Source of the DNA: Gnetum montanum
Taxonomy: Eukaryota; Streptophyta; Gnetopsida; Gnetales; Gnetaceae
Assembly (NCBI GenBank): GCA_015680685.1
Contig: MNCI01022262.1
Coordinates: forward strand, 1 to 51,609
Direction of reading: 5' to 3'
Length of the DNA: 51,609 nucleotides
The notes under the pieces were generated by a model, which saw nothing but the letters and a program-made list of their open reading frames with translations, had not been told where the DNA came from and did not search any database. This document shows, piece after piece, positions 12,169 through 23,728 of the stretch (position 1 is its first letter; the number at the start of each line of letters is the position of its first letter). The position numbers were made by a program, and so were the translations under genes.

Positions 12169-12235
12169 TAATAGTAGGCCAATGCATTTGATTGAGTATT
12201 TTGATCCTATAAATAGTAGGCCAATGCATTTGATT
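12169..12235. repeat. 43 bp-spaced direct repeat
   Basis: AATAGTAGGCCAATGCATTTG occurs at about 12169 and again about 43 bp later, between the hairpin array and the coding remnant. The spacing is close to the array period but the sequence is unrelated to the array unit. Confidence 0.65.
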
Positions 12236-12239
12236 TGCA

Positions 12240-14385
12240 ATGCATTCAATGATAAAAGAGCTTATAAGAGTAGAAGAAAGGATGACCATATCAAGAAAAG
12301 AAAATAAGAAGAAATATTAGGAACTAGGTCCTCCTACCATTCTAATAATTTTATATCTATCATGTGTGGGAATTGATGCAAGAGGAACTATATGCCAAAA
12401 ATTACCATGGAAGATATTAGAAGGACTTGGAAAATGATGTTTGCAATGAGTTGTAATGAAAAAAGGTCATACATTATGCATAAGTTTGAATCAAATCATT
12501 TTATCAGGAATGGAATCTATATAGTGAAGATAATAAAATATTTTTGAAATAAGATTTGGAAGAAGCCATGGCATAAAGTTTATGGTATTCCAAGTAGTAC
12601 ATTCTACAATCACCTATATAATTTCAAGGATGTACATGTGGTATTTAACCTTGGAAACACTAAAAAGGTAAAACCTAGATAAAGTAAGAGTGCAACAATC
12701 ATGATTCTTGAGAGAGTGGTTGATGAAATGGATGATCATTCACCTTCAAAATGTAGACAAGTTATAAGGGAAGGAATATCTGAACCAATTAAAGCATTAC
12801 ATATGAATATGAGTCAATGCAATTTACTAAAGAATTATATTAAATCTGGGATAGCTAATCTTGGATTACCACCAATTAGCAAAATGCAATTATCAAAGAT
12901 CTTCAACAAATATTGTCCAAATTTAGCTTTCAATAGAAAGCATGACTTCTCCATTTTTAGAACTTGTCATATGTGTGACAAGAGAAAGAAATGCATTAAG
13001 GATCCATTGGAGAGAAATAAAATTCAAAGGAAGCTTCAAAATCATTATGATTATGTAATTGTATGTAGGAACACATACTACATTCACAAGGATCTAGCAA
13101 CAAAGCAACATGATAATTACTTAAGCATCATTCATGATAGAATGGATAAGTCAAAAACTTCATTTACAAAAATATTAGTCTTTCCTAAGGATTTCTTTAA
13201 GAAGAAAGGGTTTCAAATATCTCTTACAAGAATTCTAGTAAAAGGACGAAGATATGGAGGTTTTTGTCACTTTAGTCCATTTTATACATAGATGGATTCA
13301 TCATTCACCATAACATCTTTTTCAAAATGCTTGAGAAATTTGGAGGATGATCCTATTGACATGTATGATGACATGATAAAGAAACAATAGAATCCTAGAA
13401 GATGCTCACTTATATAAGCACTACTAGCCATTTAGGATTTGTACATGGAGAATAGAATCCTTTAATTATTTATATGAAATCAATCCAACCTTTAATTTTA
13501 AGCTATTACCTACTACACTTTTCCCAGAAATGGATAATTGCAAGAGAGATACAAAAATAAATATGTTTTCTTCTATTTGTCATTGGTCATGGCTAGAAGA
13601 GTTTTCAAGGTTATAGAGTTAAGTTTTCTTTTAATAGGGCATACACATGAGGATATTGATGGAAGTTTAAGAAAAATTTCAATAGCTATGAGAAAAAAAG
13701 ATCTAAGTTCTCTATAAGAGCTTATGGACATATATTTTCTTATAGATAAAGATAGTGGAAGCAACTACACCCCATATGACATTGATATGGTGTATAACTT
13801 TAAAGGATTCCTTGAAGGATACATATTAAGCTAAGTGAAGAATATTTGTGGAATGTAACATATTCATTATATAATATTCTACCTAGAGAAGGGTATTCCT
13901 ATGATGATATGGAAAAGAAATATTAGGGAAAAACTTGATCTAAATTGTTCAAGATATGGGAAAATGTTAATGGACATCTAAGTCTTCATGAAGGTGAATC
14001 AATGATTCTAGACACTACATTTGATCAAACAAAGCACATAGTAATGATTAAAGAATGCATTAGATTCCACATTAAGGTGTGAGATGACATGATAGAAAGG
14101 CTTCAGGAAATTGATAAGTAAGAGTGAATTGAAAAAATAAATTACTAGAAAAATGTTTTAGAAAATTTAGATGATTTTTAGGCTACAGTATTATGTAGGG
14201 ATGATATCATAGAGCCTTTCTAGCTAAGAATTATTTAGCAAGATATTATGAGTCTAGAATTAGACATTGAAGGAACTCAAGGGGAGGAATAGGAAGCTAC
14301 ATATGTTGGGTCAAGGAATAAGAAATTAAAGAGGTCATTCATGTTGATCTTTTGGTATGCCAAACATGAGAAAATGGAGAATTGA
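12240..14385 (+). pseudogene. Decayed transposase-like gene, GHTHEDID motif (DUF7869-like)
   Basis: This is the best-preserved protein remnant. An open segment at 12701-13291 (196 codons) carries FRTCHMCDKRKKC (a possible metal site) and DRMDKSKT at 13136-13159. After stops it resumes with MDNC at 13530-13541, a one-base frame slip, then a run ending in GHTHEDIDGSLRKIS (GHTHEDID at 13637-13660). The final fragment stops at 14383-14385. From memory, the order [C-rich segment]-DGMDxSKT-QMDNCxxxNKN-GHTHEDID is typical of a large, poorly characterised protein family of plants, oomycetes and animals (DUF7869-type), suspected to be DNA transposon derived. Conserved Asp residues could form an RNase H-like active site; that is inference. 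The adjacent hairpin array supports a transposon. Several stops and one frameshift make it a pseudogene. Confidence 0.65.
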
Positions 14386-17020
14386 AAAGTGTATGCATGA
14401 GATCTTGTAGTAGCATGATGAGATCATATGGTTGAGTGTAGGGGTACCTCACCACTCATCATATTGATGACTAGATTGTGCATGAAATGCTTGTATTCAT
14501 ATGGTTGAGTGTAGGGGTACCTCACCACTCATCAACTATAAAATCAAACTAACAAGGTTTTCTTACTTGGTGAACTATATTTATAGGTATTTAATGACAT
14601 AGAGATGTCATATCTGTGATGTAGAAGCTAAGGCTACAAGATCATGATGAATGACGAAATGTGAATTTTATTATTCAACAACAATTTGTTTAGGGATTTT
14701 CCTTTCTAGTATTTGGACAAAGATATTATAGAATTTAATTAAAATGAAGTGACTTTTACTTGTAAATATTTTAATGCTAAAGTTGATATTCTTTAGTAAA
14801 CAAAAATTATTTAATGGCAATATGAAATTAGTAACATAGACATTGTTTATAATATAGAGTTTAATGGCAATATCAAATATAATATAGAGTTTATAGTATG
14901 GGGTATTGGAACCTGAAATAAGTGAAACATAGGTACATCCCAAGATATATAGTTTAATTAAAAATGTTAATGGACATCTAAGTCTTCATGAAGGTGAATC
15001 AATGATTCTAGACACTACATTTGATCAAACAAAACACATAGTAATGATTACAGAATGCATTAGATTCCACATTAAGGTGTGAGATGACATGATATAAAGG
15101 CTTCAGGAAATTGATAAGTAAGAGTGAATTGAAAAAATAAATTACTAGAAAAATGTTTTAGAAAATTTAGATGATTTTTAGGCTACAGTATTATGTAGGG
15201 ATGATATCATAGAGCCTTTCTAGCTAAGAATTATTTGGCAAGATATTATGAGTCTAGAATTAGACATTGAAGGAACTCAAGGGGAGGAATAGGAAGCTAC
15301 ATATGTTGGATCAAGGAATAAGAAATTAAAGAGGTCATTCATGTTGATCTTTTGGTATGCCAAAACATTAGAAAATGGAGAATTGAAAAGTGTATGCATG
15401 AGATCTTGTAGTAGCATGATGAGATCATATGGTTGAGTGTAGGGGTACCTCACCACTCATCATATTGATGACTAGATTGTGCATGAAATGCTTGTATTCA
15501 TATGGTTGAGTGTAGGGGTACCTCACCACTCATCAGCTATAAAATCAAACTAACAAGGTTTTCTTACTATGGGACCAAATGATGCAATAAGTGTAGTTGG
15601 TGAACTATATTTATAGGTATTTAATGACATAGAGATGTCATATCTGTGATGTAGAAGCTAAGGCTACAAGATCATAATGAATGACGAAATGTGAATTTTA
15701 TTATTCAACAACAATTTGTTTAGGGATTTTCCTTTCTAGTATTTGGACAAAGATATTATAGAATTTAATTAAAATGAAGTGACTTTTACTTGTAAATATT
15801 TTAATGCTAAAGTTGATATTCTTTAGTGAACAAAAATTATTTAATGGCAATATGAAATTAGTAACATAGACATTGTTTATAATATAGAGTTTAATGGCAA
15901 TATCAAATATAATATAGAGTTTATAGTATGGGGTATTGGAACCTGAAATAAGTGAAACATAGGTACATCCCAAGATATATAGTTTAATTAAAAATGTTAA
16001 TGGACATCTAAGTCTTCATGAAGGTGAATCAATGATTCTAGACACTACATTTGATCAAACAAAGCACATAGTAATGATTACAGAATGCATTAGATTCCAC
16101 ATTAAGGTGTGAGATGACATGATATAAAGGCTTCAGGAAATTGATAAGTAAGAGTGAATTGAAAAAATAAATTACTAGAAAAATGTTTTAGAAAATTTAG
16201 ATGATTTTTAGGCTACAGTATTATGTAGGGATGATATCATAGAGCCTTTCTAGCTAAGAATTATTTGGCAAGATATTATGAGTCTAGAATTAGACATTGA
16301 AGGAACTCAAGGGGAGGAATAGGAAGCTACATATGTTGGATCAAGGAATAAGAAATTAAAGAGGTCATTCATGTTGATCTTTTGGTATGCCAAAACATTA
16401 GAAAATGGAGAATTTAAAAGTGTATGCATGAGATCTTGTAGTAGCATGATGAGATCATATGGTTGAGTGTAGGGGTACCTCACCACTCATCATATTGATG
16501 ACTAGATTGTGCATGAAATGCTTGTATTCATATGGTTGAGTGTAGGGGTACCTCACCACTCATCAGCTATAAAATCAAACTAACAAGGTTTTCTTACTAT
16601 GGGACCAAATGATGTAATAAGTGTAGTTGGTGAACTATATTTATAGGTATTTAATGACATAGAGATGTCATATCTGTGATGTAGAAGCTAAGGCTACAAG
16701 ATCATAATGAATGACGAAATGTGAATTTTATTATTCAACAACAATTTGTTTAGGGATTTTCCTTTCTAGCATCTGGACAAAGATATTATAGAATTAATTA
16801 AAATGAAGTGACTTTTACTTGTAAATATTTTAATGCTAAAGTTGATATTCTTTAGTAAACAAAAATTATTTAATGGCAATATGAAATTAGTAACATAGAC
16901 ATTGTTTATAATATAGAGTTTAATGGCAATATCAAATATAATATAGAGTTTATAGTATGGGGTATTGGAACCTGAAATAAGTGAAACATAGGTACATCCC
17001 AAGATATATGGTTTAATTAA
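13961..17020. repeat. Three near-identical ~1.03 kb tandem copies
   Basis: Units begin with AAAATGTTAATGGACATC at 13961, 14961 and 15991 (lengths 1000, 1030 and about 1029). Each holds the 3' end of the transposase-like pseudogene, two LTR-end relics, and the 3' part of a minus-strand SINE. Copies 2 and 3 share a 30 bp segment (starting ATGGGACCAAATGATG) missing from copy 1, and several base differences from copy 1. A 5 bp AAAAT microhomology joins left and right breakpoints. The identity is far higher than for any other repeat here, so the amplification is recent compared with the decay of its contents. Confidence 0.9.
14416..14534 (+). repeat. Two miniature TGATGA...TCATCA LTR-end relics
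   Basis: The segments 14416-14461 (46 bp) and 14465-14534 (70 bp) both start TGATGA and end CTCACCACTCATCA. Both carry the 3' LTR end of the A-G superfamily (CATATGGTTGAGTG followed by TAGGGGTACC). The same pair occurs in the second and third tandem units (first member at 15417-15462 and 16447-16492). They look like internally deleted LTRs. No clear target duplication is visible. Confidence 0.6.
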
Positions 17021-17112
17021 AAATTTATATAACTCAACATTGTCCATTAGAATTGAACCCATAACCTAAATCTTCCAAATCATGTGTTTTACCACTAGGC
17101 TAACACCTTATT
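16955..17112 (-). repeat. tRNA-derived SINE (copy 2)
   Basis: On the minus strand the head reads GGTGTTAGCCTAGTGGTAAA (A-box region) followed by ATGGGTTCAATTCTAATGG (B box). The body runs to AGGTTCCAATACCCC near 16955. Only its 3' part is included in the tandem units, so the copies at about 14905 and 15935 lack the tRNA-like head. A second full-length relative lies at 41655-41808. It would be transcribed by RNA polymerase III if it were active. Confidence 0.65.
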
Positions 17113-17229
17113 ATTATAAAGTTTATAGTAAGGGAGGTGTTGTTAAAATCTCATCATCATCATTTGGAATTTGTTTTACAACTTAGTATGCAATGTCATG
17201 TAAAAAAAAAATATCATGAAACAAGATTA

Positions 17230-17580
17230 CTTGTAAAGGTAAAGTATAAATATAAGAAATTCATACAAAATCATTGAGTTTTTATAGATAGTAAGAATTT
17301 GAAGCACATTTTAGCTAAGGCAATTAAATAGGTTAATAATACTTACAATCATAAAGCTCATAAGAATTGGTTTAATGTTAATTATGTCCAAGCTAAGAAA
17401 AGTATAAAAAATGCTAGTTAAGAATAAAGAGATCATTTAGTCAAGAGATATAAATGTATTGTTAGAAATAAAAAAACATGTTTTCTAAAGTACAACAAAA
17501 ATATTTCATCCACATTCAGTGGCAGGGGAGGAAGGGAGGAAGGGAGGAAGGGAGGAAGAGAGAGAGAGAGAGGATTGTTA
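17230..17580 (+). pseudogene. LINE fragment upstream of the reverse transcriptase
   Basis: With stops read through, the plus strand gives KNWFNVNYVQAKKSIKNAS and HLVKRYKCIVRNKKTCF. These resemble the W(F)...C..AKK...Y+.+V+.KK segment between endonuclease and reverse transcriptase in non-LTR retrotransposons. The reverse transcriptase end of a LINE on the same strand begins at 18961, so this may be the same broken element. Confidence is limited by decay. Confidence 0.4.
17519..17575. repeat. Purine microsatellite (GGAAGGGA)n(GA)n
   Basis: About four repeats of an eight-base GGAAGGGA-type unit are followed by a GA run. The strand is almost purely purine for more than 50 bases. Confidence 0.9.
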
Positions 17581-18605
17581 TTATGATAGTTCCCAAAAAT
17601 AAAAAAATTTATTAATAAATAACAACAATACATCTAGAGCAATAATATAATGGCTTGTAACCAAAAATCCAAATACAAAATGCTTTACATTATAGCTTGA
17701 AAGCATTAAAAAAAAGGATTAAGAGAGAAAAAAAGGCTCAACAATTTTGCAGATACCAATATTAGTTTTCACCCTTACAACCAATCCTGGAAAAACCTCC
17801 CCTCTAAGGTAGAAAAAGGATCAAGCTATGCCCTTTGTTAGAAGTACCATTTTGGGTTTTTGCTTTCAACAAGAGGTTTTATGTTAAATTAGAATAAACC
17901 AAAAATCCATCTAAATTAGAACTGATAAAAAAATCAGACATCATCTAAATGAAATCAAGGAATAGCATAGCAAGCATCCTTCTAGGCACATAAGAAAGAA
18001 AAGAAAGAACTTCTAGAAAATTTCTTTTCTTAATATGAACCAGAAATAAAAATTTTATATAAAGATTTAACTTTATCTTAAAATTGAAGCTTTACTTTAT
18101 AGAATATCTCTTGTAGATCACATCACATCTACCAAGGACATCAAGCTTAAGCATATTTCAAAAAATATCAAAAGTGCTAGCATTTATTTATTGTCCTTAT
18201 ACAAATGGCATAAGCAAAAGAATTTTGAAATTTTTGAAATCCAAAAACTAAAAAATACCATTGTCAAACTTGTTAACAAAAGAGAAATAAACAAAAACAT
18301 ATTCAATAGAATCTTCATGAAAGAAAACTCGATAAAATTGATTATCAAAACCAAGAAGTTATAATCATTGTCTAATAGGAATACCTCTATATAATAAAGA
18401 CCAAGCAAATAACTACATTTTTGGTTGATCCTCAAGTTTCTGTAAGTTTTTAAACCTTTGTATCTAATATTTTGTCCACATGAACAAAAAAGAGCCTAAG
18501 AATTTCTAGAAGTTTTTCCAATGTAAAGCTTTCATATAACTGAATTATAACTTTAATGATGTTTATGAAATTTATAGTAATCTTTTTGAGGAGAAGATGA
18601 TATTT
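17580..18605. other. AT-rich, no recognised gene
   Basis: Short minus-strand frames (such as 18184-18435) have no recognisable motif and a biased Phe/Leu/Ile composition expected from AT-rich DNA. This may be an insertion or decayed sequence between the two parts of the LINE. Confidence 0.4.
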
Positions 18606-18607
18606 GT

Positions 18608-18695
18608 TGTCATAACTTTTTTTTAGCTTAGGATGGGGGTTTGAACCTTCAAAAAATTCCGAGTATATCACATACTTAATCACTAAGTAGAAAGC
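18608..18695 (-). repeat. tRNA-derived SINE-like relic (copy 3)
   Basis: The minus strand reads CTTAGTGATTAAGTATGTG (A-box region) and then AAGGTTCAAACCCCCATCC, which contains a perfect B box GGTTCAAACC. The tail continues into an A-rich run on the minus strand. It is probably a different SINE family from copy 2. Confidence 0.5.
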
Positions 18696-18960
18696 ATAAA
18701 AAATATGACAAGAAATAAATTTCCAATTTTAAGGATATCAACTTAGGTGTATAACCTTACACTAGATATTTTGAAAAATCAAGAATGAAAAATTAATTAT
18801 TTTTAGGAAGGATGATTCTAGTCTTAACATCATTTTCCATTTGTGTGGTCAACGTTAAAATAGCAAATGGATTTAATGTAGCAATAGAAAGCTTTGGCAA
18901 AATATCAACTTTTATAAAAGAGGAAGACACAATAGTATATGTTGGCACATATTATCCATC

Positions 18961-20260
18961 ATGATTAATCTTACATCAAAACTTTTTGGCATTTGCTATA
19001 GTTCTCTCTTCAACAAAATATTTAATCTTTCAATAGATAATAATCTTTTTATACAAGGAAAAATGTTTGTTACCCCTCTCTATTTAGACTTATCAATATT
19101 TCATCTAGTAAAAGTATTCATTGAAGCTTCTATCTTCTTTGGTTTCTTTATTGTTGAGTTGAAAAATTGGATGTACAATGAACAATAGAAACATATTGTA
19201 TAAATAAATTTTCAAGTAGTGAACCTACTTGATGTAGTTGATGTTGCTTTGGTATATACATCTAAGAAAAGTATATCTACTATGTTGAAAATTTTAAAAA
19301 AGTTTTATATTTCTTCTAGATTTCAAGTTAATGTATAGAAAACTAAAATAACAATATGAAGCATGATTAACACACATTATAATTTTCTATTCGGTAATCA
19401 AAATGTACAAATCATAAACTCTTTTAGATATATGGAAGTTCAATATATAAAATATTATAAATGAGATAGATGAGATGAAAAATTGTAGGAGGAAAAAAAA
19501 ATCTCTATACAATTAAAAAAAATGCAAGACATTGAGACTTTGGTCTTGGAATTTTAGAAAAATAAATATTTCAAATAATTATTTATTCTATTGTGTTATA
19601 TGGATGTGCCATTTGAGGACTAAATCTTAGTGCTGAAAATTGGAAGGCTATTGAAAGAGTATAGAAGATATTTTAACTTGATGACTTAAAGGTGAAAGTA
19701 CAAACATCTTATTCTATGCTTTTGTTAGAATGTAATCTACTTCCTTTAGATGTAAAATCTATTTATTAGTTTATTTCTTATGCTTGAAAACTAACAAAAA
19801 TATAACAAATTAAATTTTTGAAGTAATTCTTGAAGACACAAAAGAATAGCGATGTTATTTTCAAGAATACAATGATTGAAAACTTGGGATATCTCATTGG
19901 AGAAGATACAAATTAATTCAAGGCATATTCCTAAGTTGGTTTGGTAATGGGTTATAAAAAAGTTATGATCAAATGTAAAAGGCAAAAAAAAAATATTTTA
20001 TTTATAATGTATAAGAAGTAATTAGTTAAACTTAAAAGTTTACTATTTGTTCACAATGTCACATTTTTATCAACAAACTCCATTTGTGTTCACATCGTCT
20101 TAGGGTAGAAAGTGAGAAATGGATGCAACTTTCTAGAGAAGAACAAACATTCAAGATAGGTAGTTTAGAAGATTTTGAAGATAAGCATCATGTTTTTCGT
20201 AGTTTCCCTTAGTCTAAATATTTGAGATAAAAATATAATATTTAGCAAAAGATCTATATG
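18961..20260 (+). pseudogene. Decayed LINE reverse transcriptase, C-terminal part
   Basis: The frame includes GFFIVELKNWMYNEQ, matching the LFxxYIDELxxWM region of LINE reverse transcriptases. DVVDVALVYTSKKSISTML follows, with VVDVALV standing where (F/Y)ADDVALV is expected, so a catalytic Asp is lost. Further on come GCAIWGLN-like LYGCAIxGLNLSAENW, IERVQKIF, LKVKVQTSYSMLLLECNLLP and SHRLRVESEKWMQLSREEQ. This order (catalytic site, LYGCxxWG, VKxxTxYxxLLLE) is that of a LINE lineage distinct from the L1 and RTE elements elsewhere in the window. Many TAG stops and frameshifts are present. It is a dead 5'-incomplete copy. Confidence 0.7.
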
Positions 20261-20261
20261 A

Positions 20262-21268
20262 TCTTTTCTTGTTATATGTAAGTGTTAGTTGGCCTCTTTG
20301 TCGAGTTGATATCGAACTTGCATAATAGAAATGAAATGCATGTTCAATAACTTATTTGGATCTGCAGATGCAATAAAACCTCACTTTCAATTTCAGTTTC
20401 ATATTTAATCCTTAAGAAATGAGTACTAGGGAAATCAAGAAGAATATCTTGTCCATCTTCACGATGATCAGATATATACTCTATAACTATTCTCCTCTCT
20501 AGGAAATGTTTATTCATCTTCTAATTTCTATTTTTAGTTAGTGAGAACAAGATTTGATTTTACTTATCATTTATTATAGTCTTAAAGGAATATGAACTAA
20601 GAGGTGAATTGTTTCATCTATTAATTATATATTTCTAATATATAAAGTGAAATTTCTTTTTGCCATCTAGATTTGATCAAAGCCTTCAACGGACTAGCTT
20701 TAGAAATTTTGTAAACACTATTAAAATTACCTCAAATCTCATTAAAATTTACATTCCATTTGCCAAGTAAATCCAAATGTTAAAGAAACTATCCTTTTTG
20801 TGTGGAGTCCTCTAGAGTGGCCTTTGAAAAATTAATAACATTAAGGTTTTTGAGTTTGTGGCTGTAGATAATAAATTATAAAAGAATCTTAGCTTCCAAA
20901 GATGCTAAATCAACTTCTAAGAGCAACATGTAGTTAGGTGTCTTGGGGTTTTACTTTTACCTCATCCAACAAAAATAAAAATAATTTTTGGTTTGGCCAG
21001 GAGGTTAACTACTAGCTTCATTCAAGAGAGTTCTCCTTAGTCACTATAAAATATTTTATCATCATACTGATGAGGGGGAGCTCTCTTGGTCATGATCTCT
21101 TTTGTCTTGTCATAATGGCTAGGAAGAATGTATATTGGTTTTGATTTTTGTTTTTAAAGTGAAAATCAATTCTCATGGATCAATTTAAGATTTTATTAAT
21201 TTTTAAAATATAAAAGATTCTCTTAACCAAATAATAGATATATCAAAATTTGAAATCTTAATGATTTG
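20262..21268. other. No gene seen
   Basis: This is AT-rich decayed DNA without a sustained frame or tandem structure. GAGGGGGAGCTCTCTTGGTC near 21070 is loosely related to the paired repeats at 22.4-23.5 kb. Confidence 0.4.
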
Positions 21269-21270
21269 TT

Positions 21271-21815
21271 TCATAAGAAAATTTGGTTCTTACAAAAATT
21301 GCAACTACAATGAGGATTTTTGAAAAGAAAATTTTTGGGAAGAAAAATCACTTTGGGCCCTTGGAAAGAATTTTTCAAAGATTTACAACATTGGGCACTT
21401 TGAAAAGAAAATCTACAAGTTTTAAAACATCACTTGAAAAAAATGCTAAGGCCTTTGAAAAATATTTAGAAAAATCATTAAAAAAATGTTATGGCCTTTG
21501 GTAACAATCTTAGGACCTTCAATCAAATTTTTTAAATATCTACAATAGAGGAGGCTTTGAAAAGAAAATCTAAAAGCTTAAAATTATGGCTTGAAAAAAT
21601 TTGATTCTTATAAAAATTGCAACTACAATGAGGACTTTGAAAAGAAAATCTACAACCTTTAAAACATCACTTGAAAAAAATTATAAGGCCTTTAGAAAGA
21701 AAAAATTTGGTTCTTACAAAAATTGCAACTACAATGAGGACTTTGAAAAGAAAATCTACAAGATTTAGAACATTACTTTAAAAAAAAATTATAAGGCCTT
21801 TAGAAAGAAAATTTG
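21271..21815. repeat. ~110 bp direct repeats, three copies
   Basis: The segment TTGGTTCTTACAAAAATTGC, followed by AACTACAATGAGGAC and TTTGAAAAGAAAATCTACAA, recurs at about 21283, 21601 and 21711. The last two copies are adjacent, about 110 bp apart. The open frame 21283-21504 lies wholly inside the repeat and is low-complexity Lys/Phe, so I do not call it a gene. Confidence 0.65.
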
Positions 21816-21825
21816 CAAAGGAATT

Positions 21826-21888
21826 GAAACCATAAATGGAACTTTGATAATCATGACTTTACCACTAAGCCATCACATTGGTATTTGC
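21826..21888 (-). repeat. tRNA-derived SINE-like relic (copy 4)
   Basis: The minus strand reads TGATGGCTTAGTGGTAAAGT (A-box region) and then ATGGTTTCAATTCC (mutated B box), with the spacing seen in the better copies. Confidence 0.5.
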
Positions 21889-22379
21889 AAGTTAGTTTAG
21901 AGACCAAAACACTAAAAGTAGTAAGAAGAAATCAACCCTATTTAATGAATTCTATGGATGACAACATGACATCTCCAAAATGCAATAGGATACTAACATG
22001 AATGGCATGAACTTAACATAACTTTGAAACTAGAGGTAGGTTAGGTTCATAAATATAAAATAGTTCAATTTAACCTTATATAACACCTTAGCTATTAGCA
22101 ATGAGTAAGTTAATTCCAATTGTTGACGGCAAAAGCTTCCTTATTCTTGACCATTGGTCTTGGAGACTTTTCTAAAAGAAAAAAATTTACCCACCCTTCA
22201 TTAAGGTAGACAAAAACCCTATTTTCATTGCTTTTTTACTTCCAAGGAATATGCATTCAAGTTTAAAGCTAATGGGTGCTAAGGTACAAAGCACCTTTAA
22301 ATTAAAAAGGTAGATATAAAACACGAAACTAAAAATTGATATAAATAGAATCCTCAACTATACTATAGAATAGCTTTAT

Positions 22380-22760
22380 GATATTTGCTTGTTTTTTAAA
22401 AAAATTAAAATTAATTTAGCTATATAATTATAATATATTAAAAATATAAAAAAATTAGATTAATTCATTGAAAATGGATTTTGCAACTATAGAGTCCACG
22501 AGGTTACAAAGTAGTTGGCCTCTCACAACGTCTAACCAAAATAATAGTTCATGTCAAAAATTTCATCTCTTCTTAGCATTATGACGATAATTAAAAATCA
22601 AAAAGTGATGAAGAGAGCTCTTTCTCATTGTTATGACAATAAAATTATTTTACCTGGGAGGACTCTCTTGAACAAGATTGGTAATGGGCCTCTTGGCCAC
22701 AAAGAAGGTTTAGAATTAGTTCACCTATTGTAATTACTTCTAGATAGAATAGGTGGCATG
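22380..22760. repeat. Dispersed repeat, copy 1 of a pair
   Basis: This segment is similar to 23225-23535. Shared blocks in order are TTTAGCTATATA, GGTTACAAAGTAGTTG, TTC(A)TGTCAAAAA and TCTCATTGTTATGA, followed by ATAAAATTATTTTAC and a TCTCTTGAA block. The element type is not recognised. Confidence 0.55.
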
Positions 22761-23154
22761 ATTTTTTAAAAAATAAAAATAAAAAATTAGGTTGAACTTT
22801 ATAATTTCATGAAACTAGAAGTATTTTCTAAGCACCTCCTTCTTGGTAATCATCCAAGTTATTTTATTGAATTTAACTATAGAAGCACCCAAAACAGGTT
22901 ATAGATCCACTCTCTTCATATACTGATGTATTTGATAGTGTCATGCTACAGAAACAAAATCTAGAAGTAGACAAGAATCTAATTTAAAAAGCTAAGTAGG
23001 TTACAATAAGCATTTCCATAAAATGTGCACAAAGGGAAATATTTAGAAAGCTAAGAGCATAGACAACATACACTCCTAGGAGTTGTCATATTGTTAGCAT
23101 TTTATATATCTTCTTTAGAATGTTGGAACTCAAAAACCTTTTTTTAAACAATAT

Positions 23155-23222
23155 TTCCCACTAAAATCAAACTCTTGGAGCTTCTAAATTAAAAGTCTTA
23201 CTATTACAATACCTTAGTGTTT
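23155..23222 (-). repeat. tRNA-derived SINE-like relic (copy 5)
   Basis: The minus strand reads CACTAAGGTATTGTAATAGT and AAGACTTTTAATTTAGAAGC, then AGAGTTTGATTTTAGTGGG in the B-box position. The match is weak and rests on layout. Confidence 0.3.
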
Positions 23223-23224
23223 TC

Positions 23225-23535
23225 TATTAATTTAGCTATATATTTATGGTATATATCTATTATTTGGCTGAAAGAATTCTTTTATATTTTTCAAATTGAT
23301 TTTCCAAAGACAAGGCCTAGGTTACAAAGTAGTTGAACTCTTGCAAATAATAATTCTTGTCAAAAAGTTCTATCTCTTGTCTCATTGTTATGATGATAAT
23401 TATTTATTTACCATGGTAAAGTTTAAAGACAACATGAACAAGAGAACTTTCCTCTATTACGATGATAAAATTATTTTACAATGACAGAGGAATCTCTTGA
23501 ATGCGCTGCTAATTGGACTCTCAGCCAAAACAGCG
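23225..23535. repeat. Dispersed repeat, copy 2 of a pair
   Basis: This partner of 22380-22760 has the same block order and orientation. It has more CpG and CAG near its right end (GAATGCGCTGCTAATTGG) than copy 1, so it is perhaps less decayed. Confidence 0.55.
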
Positions 23536-23728
23536 AACATACAAGCTTTATAGTATTGTATTATTTTAAAGTATATTTAATAAATACTTAATGCTAAAGG
23601 AAACTTGTAAAAATCCATTATACATATTTTTAGGGTTTTAACATAAATAAGATGTATAATCAAAATCTTATTCTTTAATTTGTATCAAATCTAGGATAAG
23701 AATAAGACATCTCTTGCATGCATGGAAT

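Noticed and set aside
14671-14943. Minus-strand 90-codon open frame, present three times (also 15701-15973 and 16766-17062)
   Set aside because: It is preserved only because the ~1.03 kb units are recent copies. It overlaps the SINE body, is Phe/Ile/Asn-rich and has no motif.
16955-17112. Functional tRNA genes at the A-box/B-box sites
   Set aside because: None of these sites shows a complete cloverleaf with acceptor and anticodon stems. They fit degenerate SINE heads.
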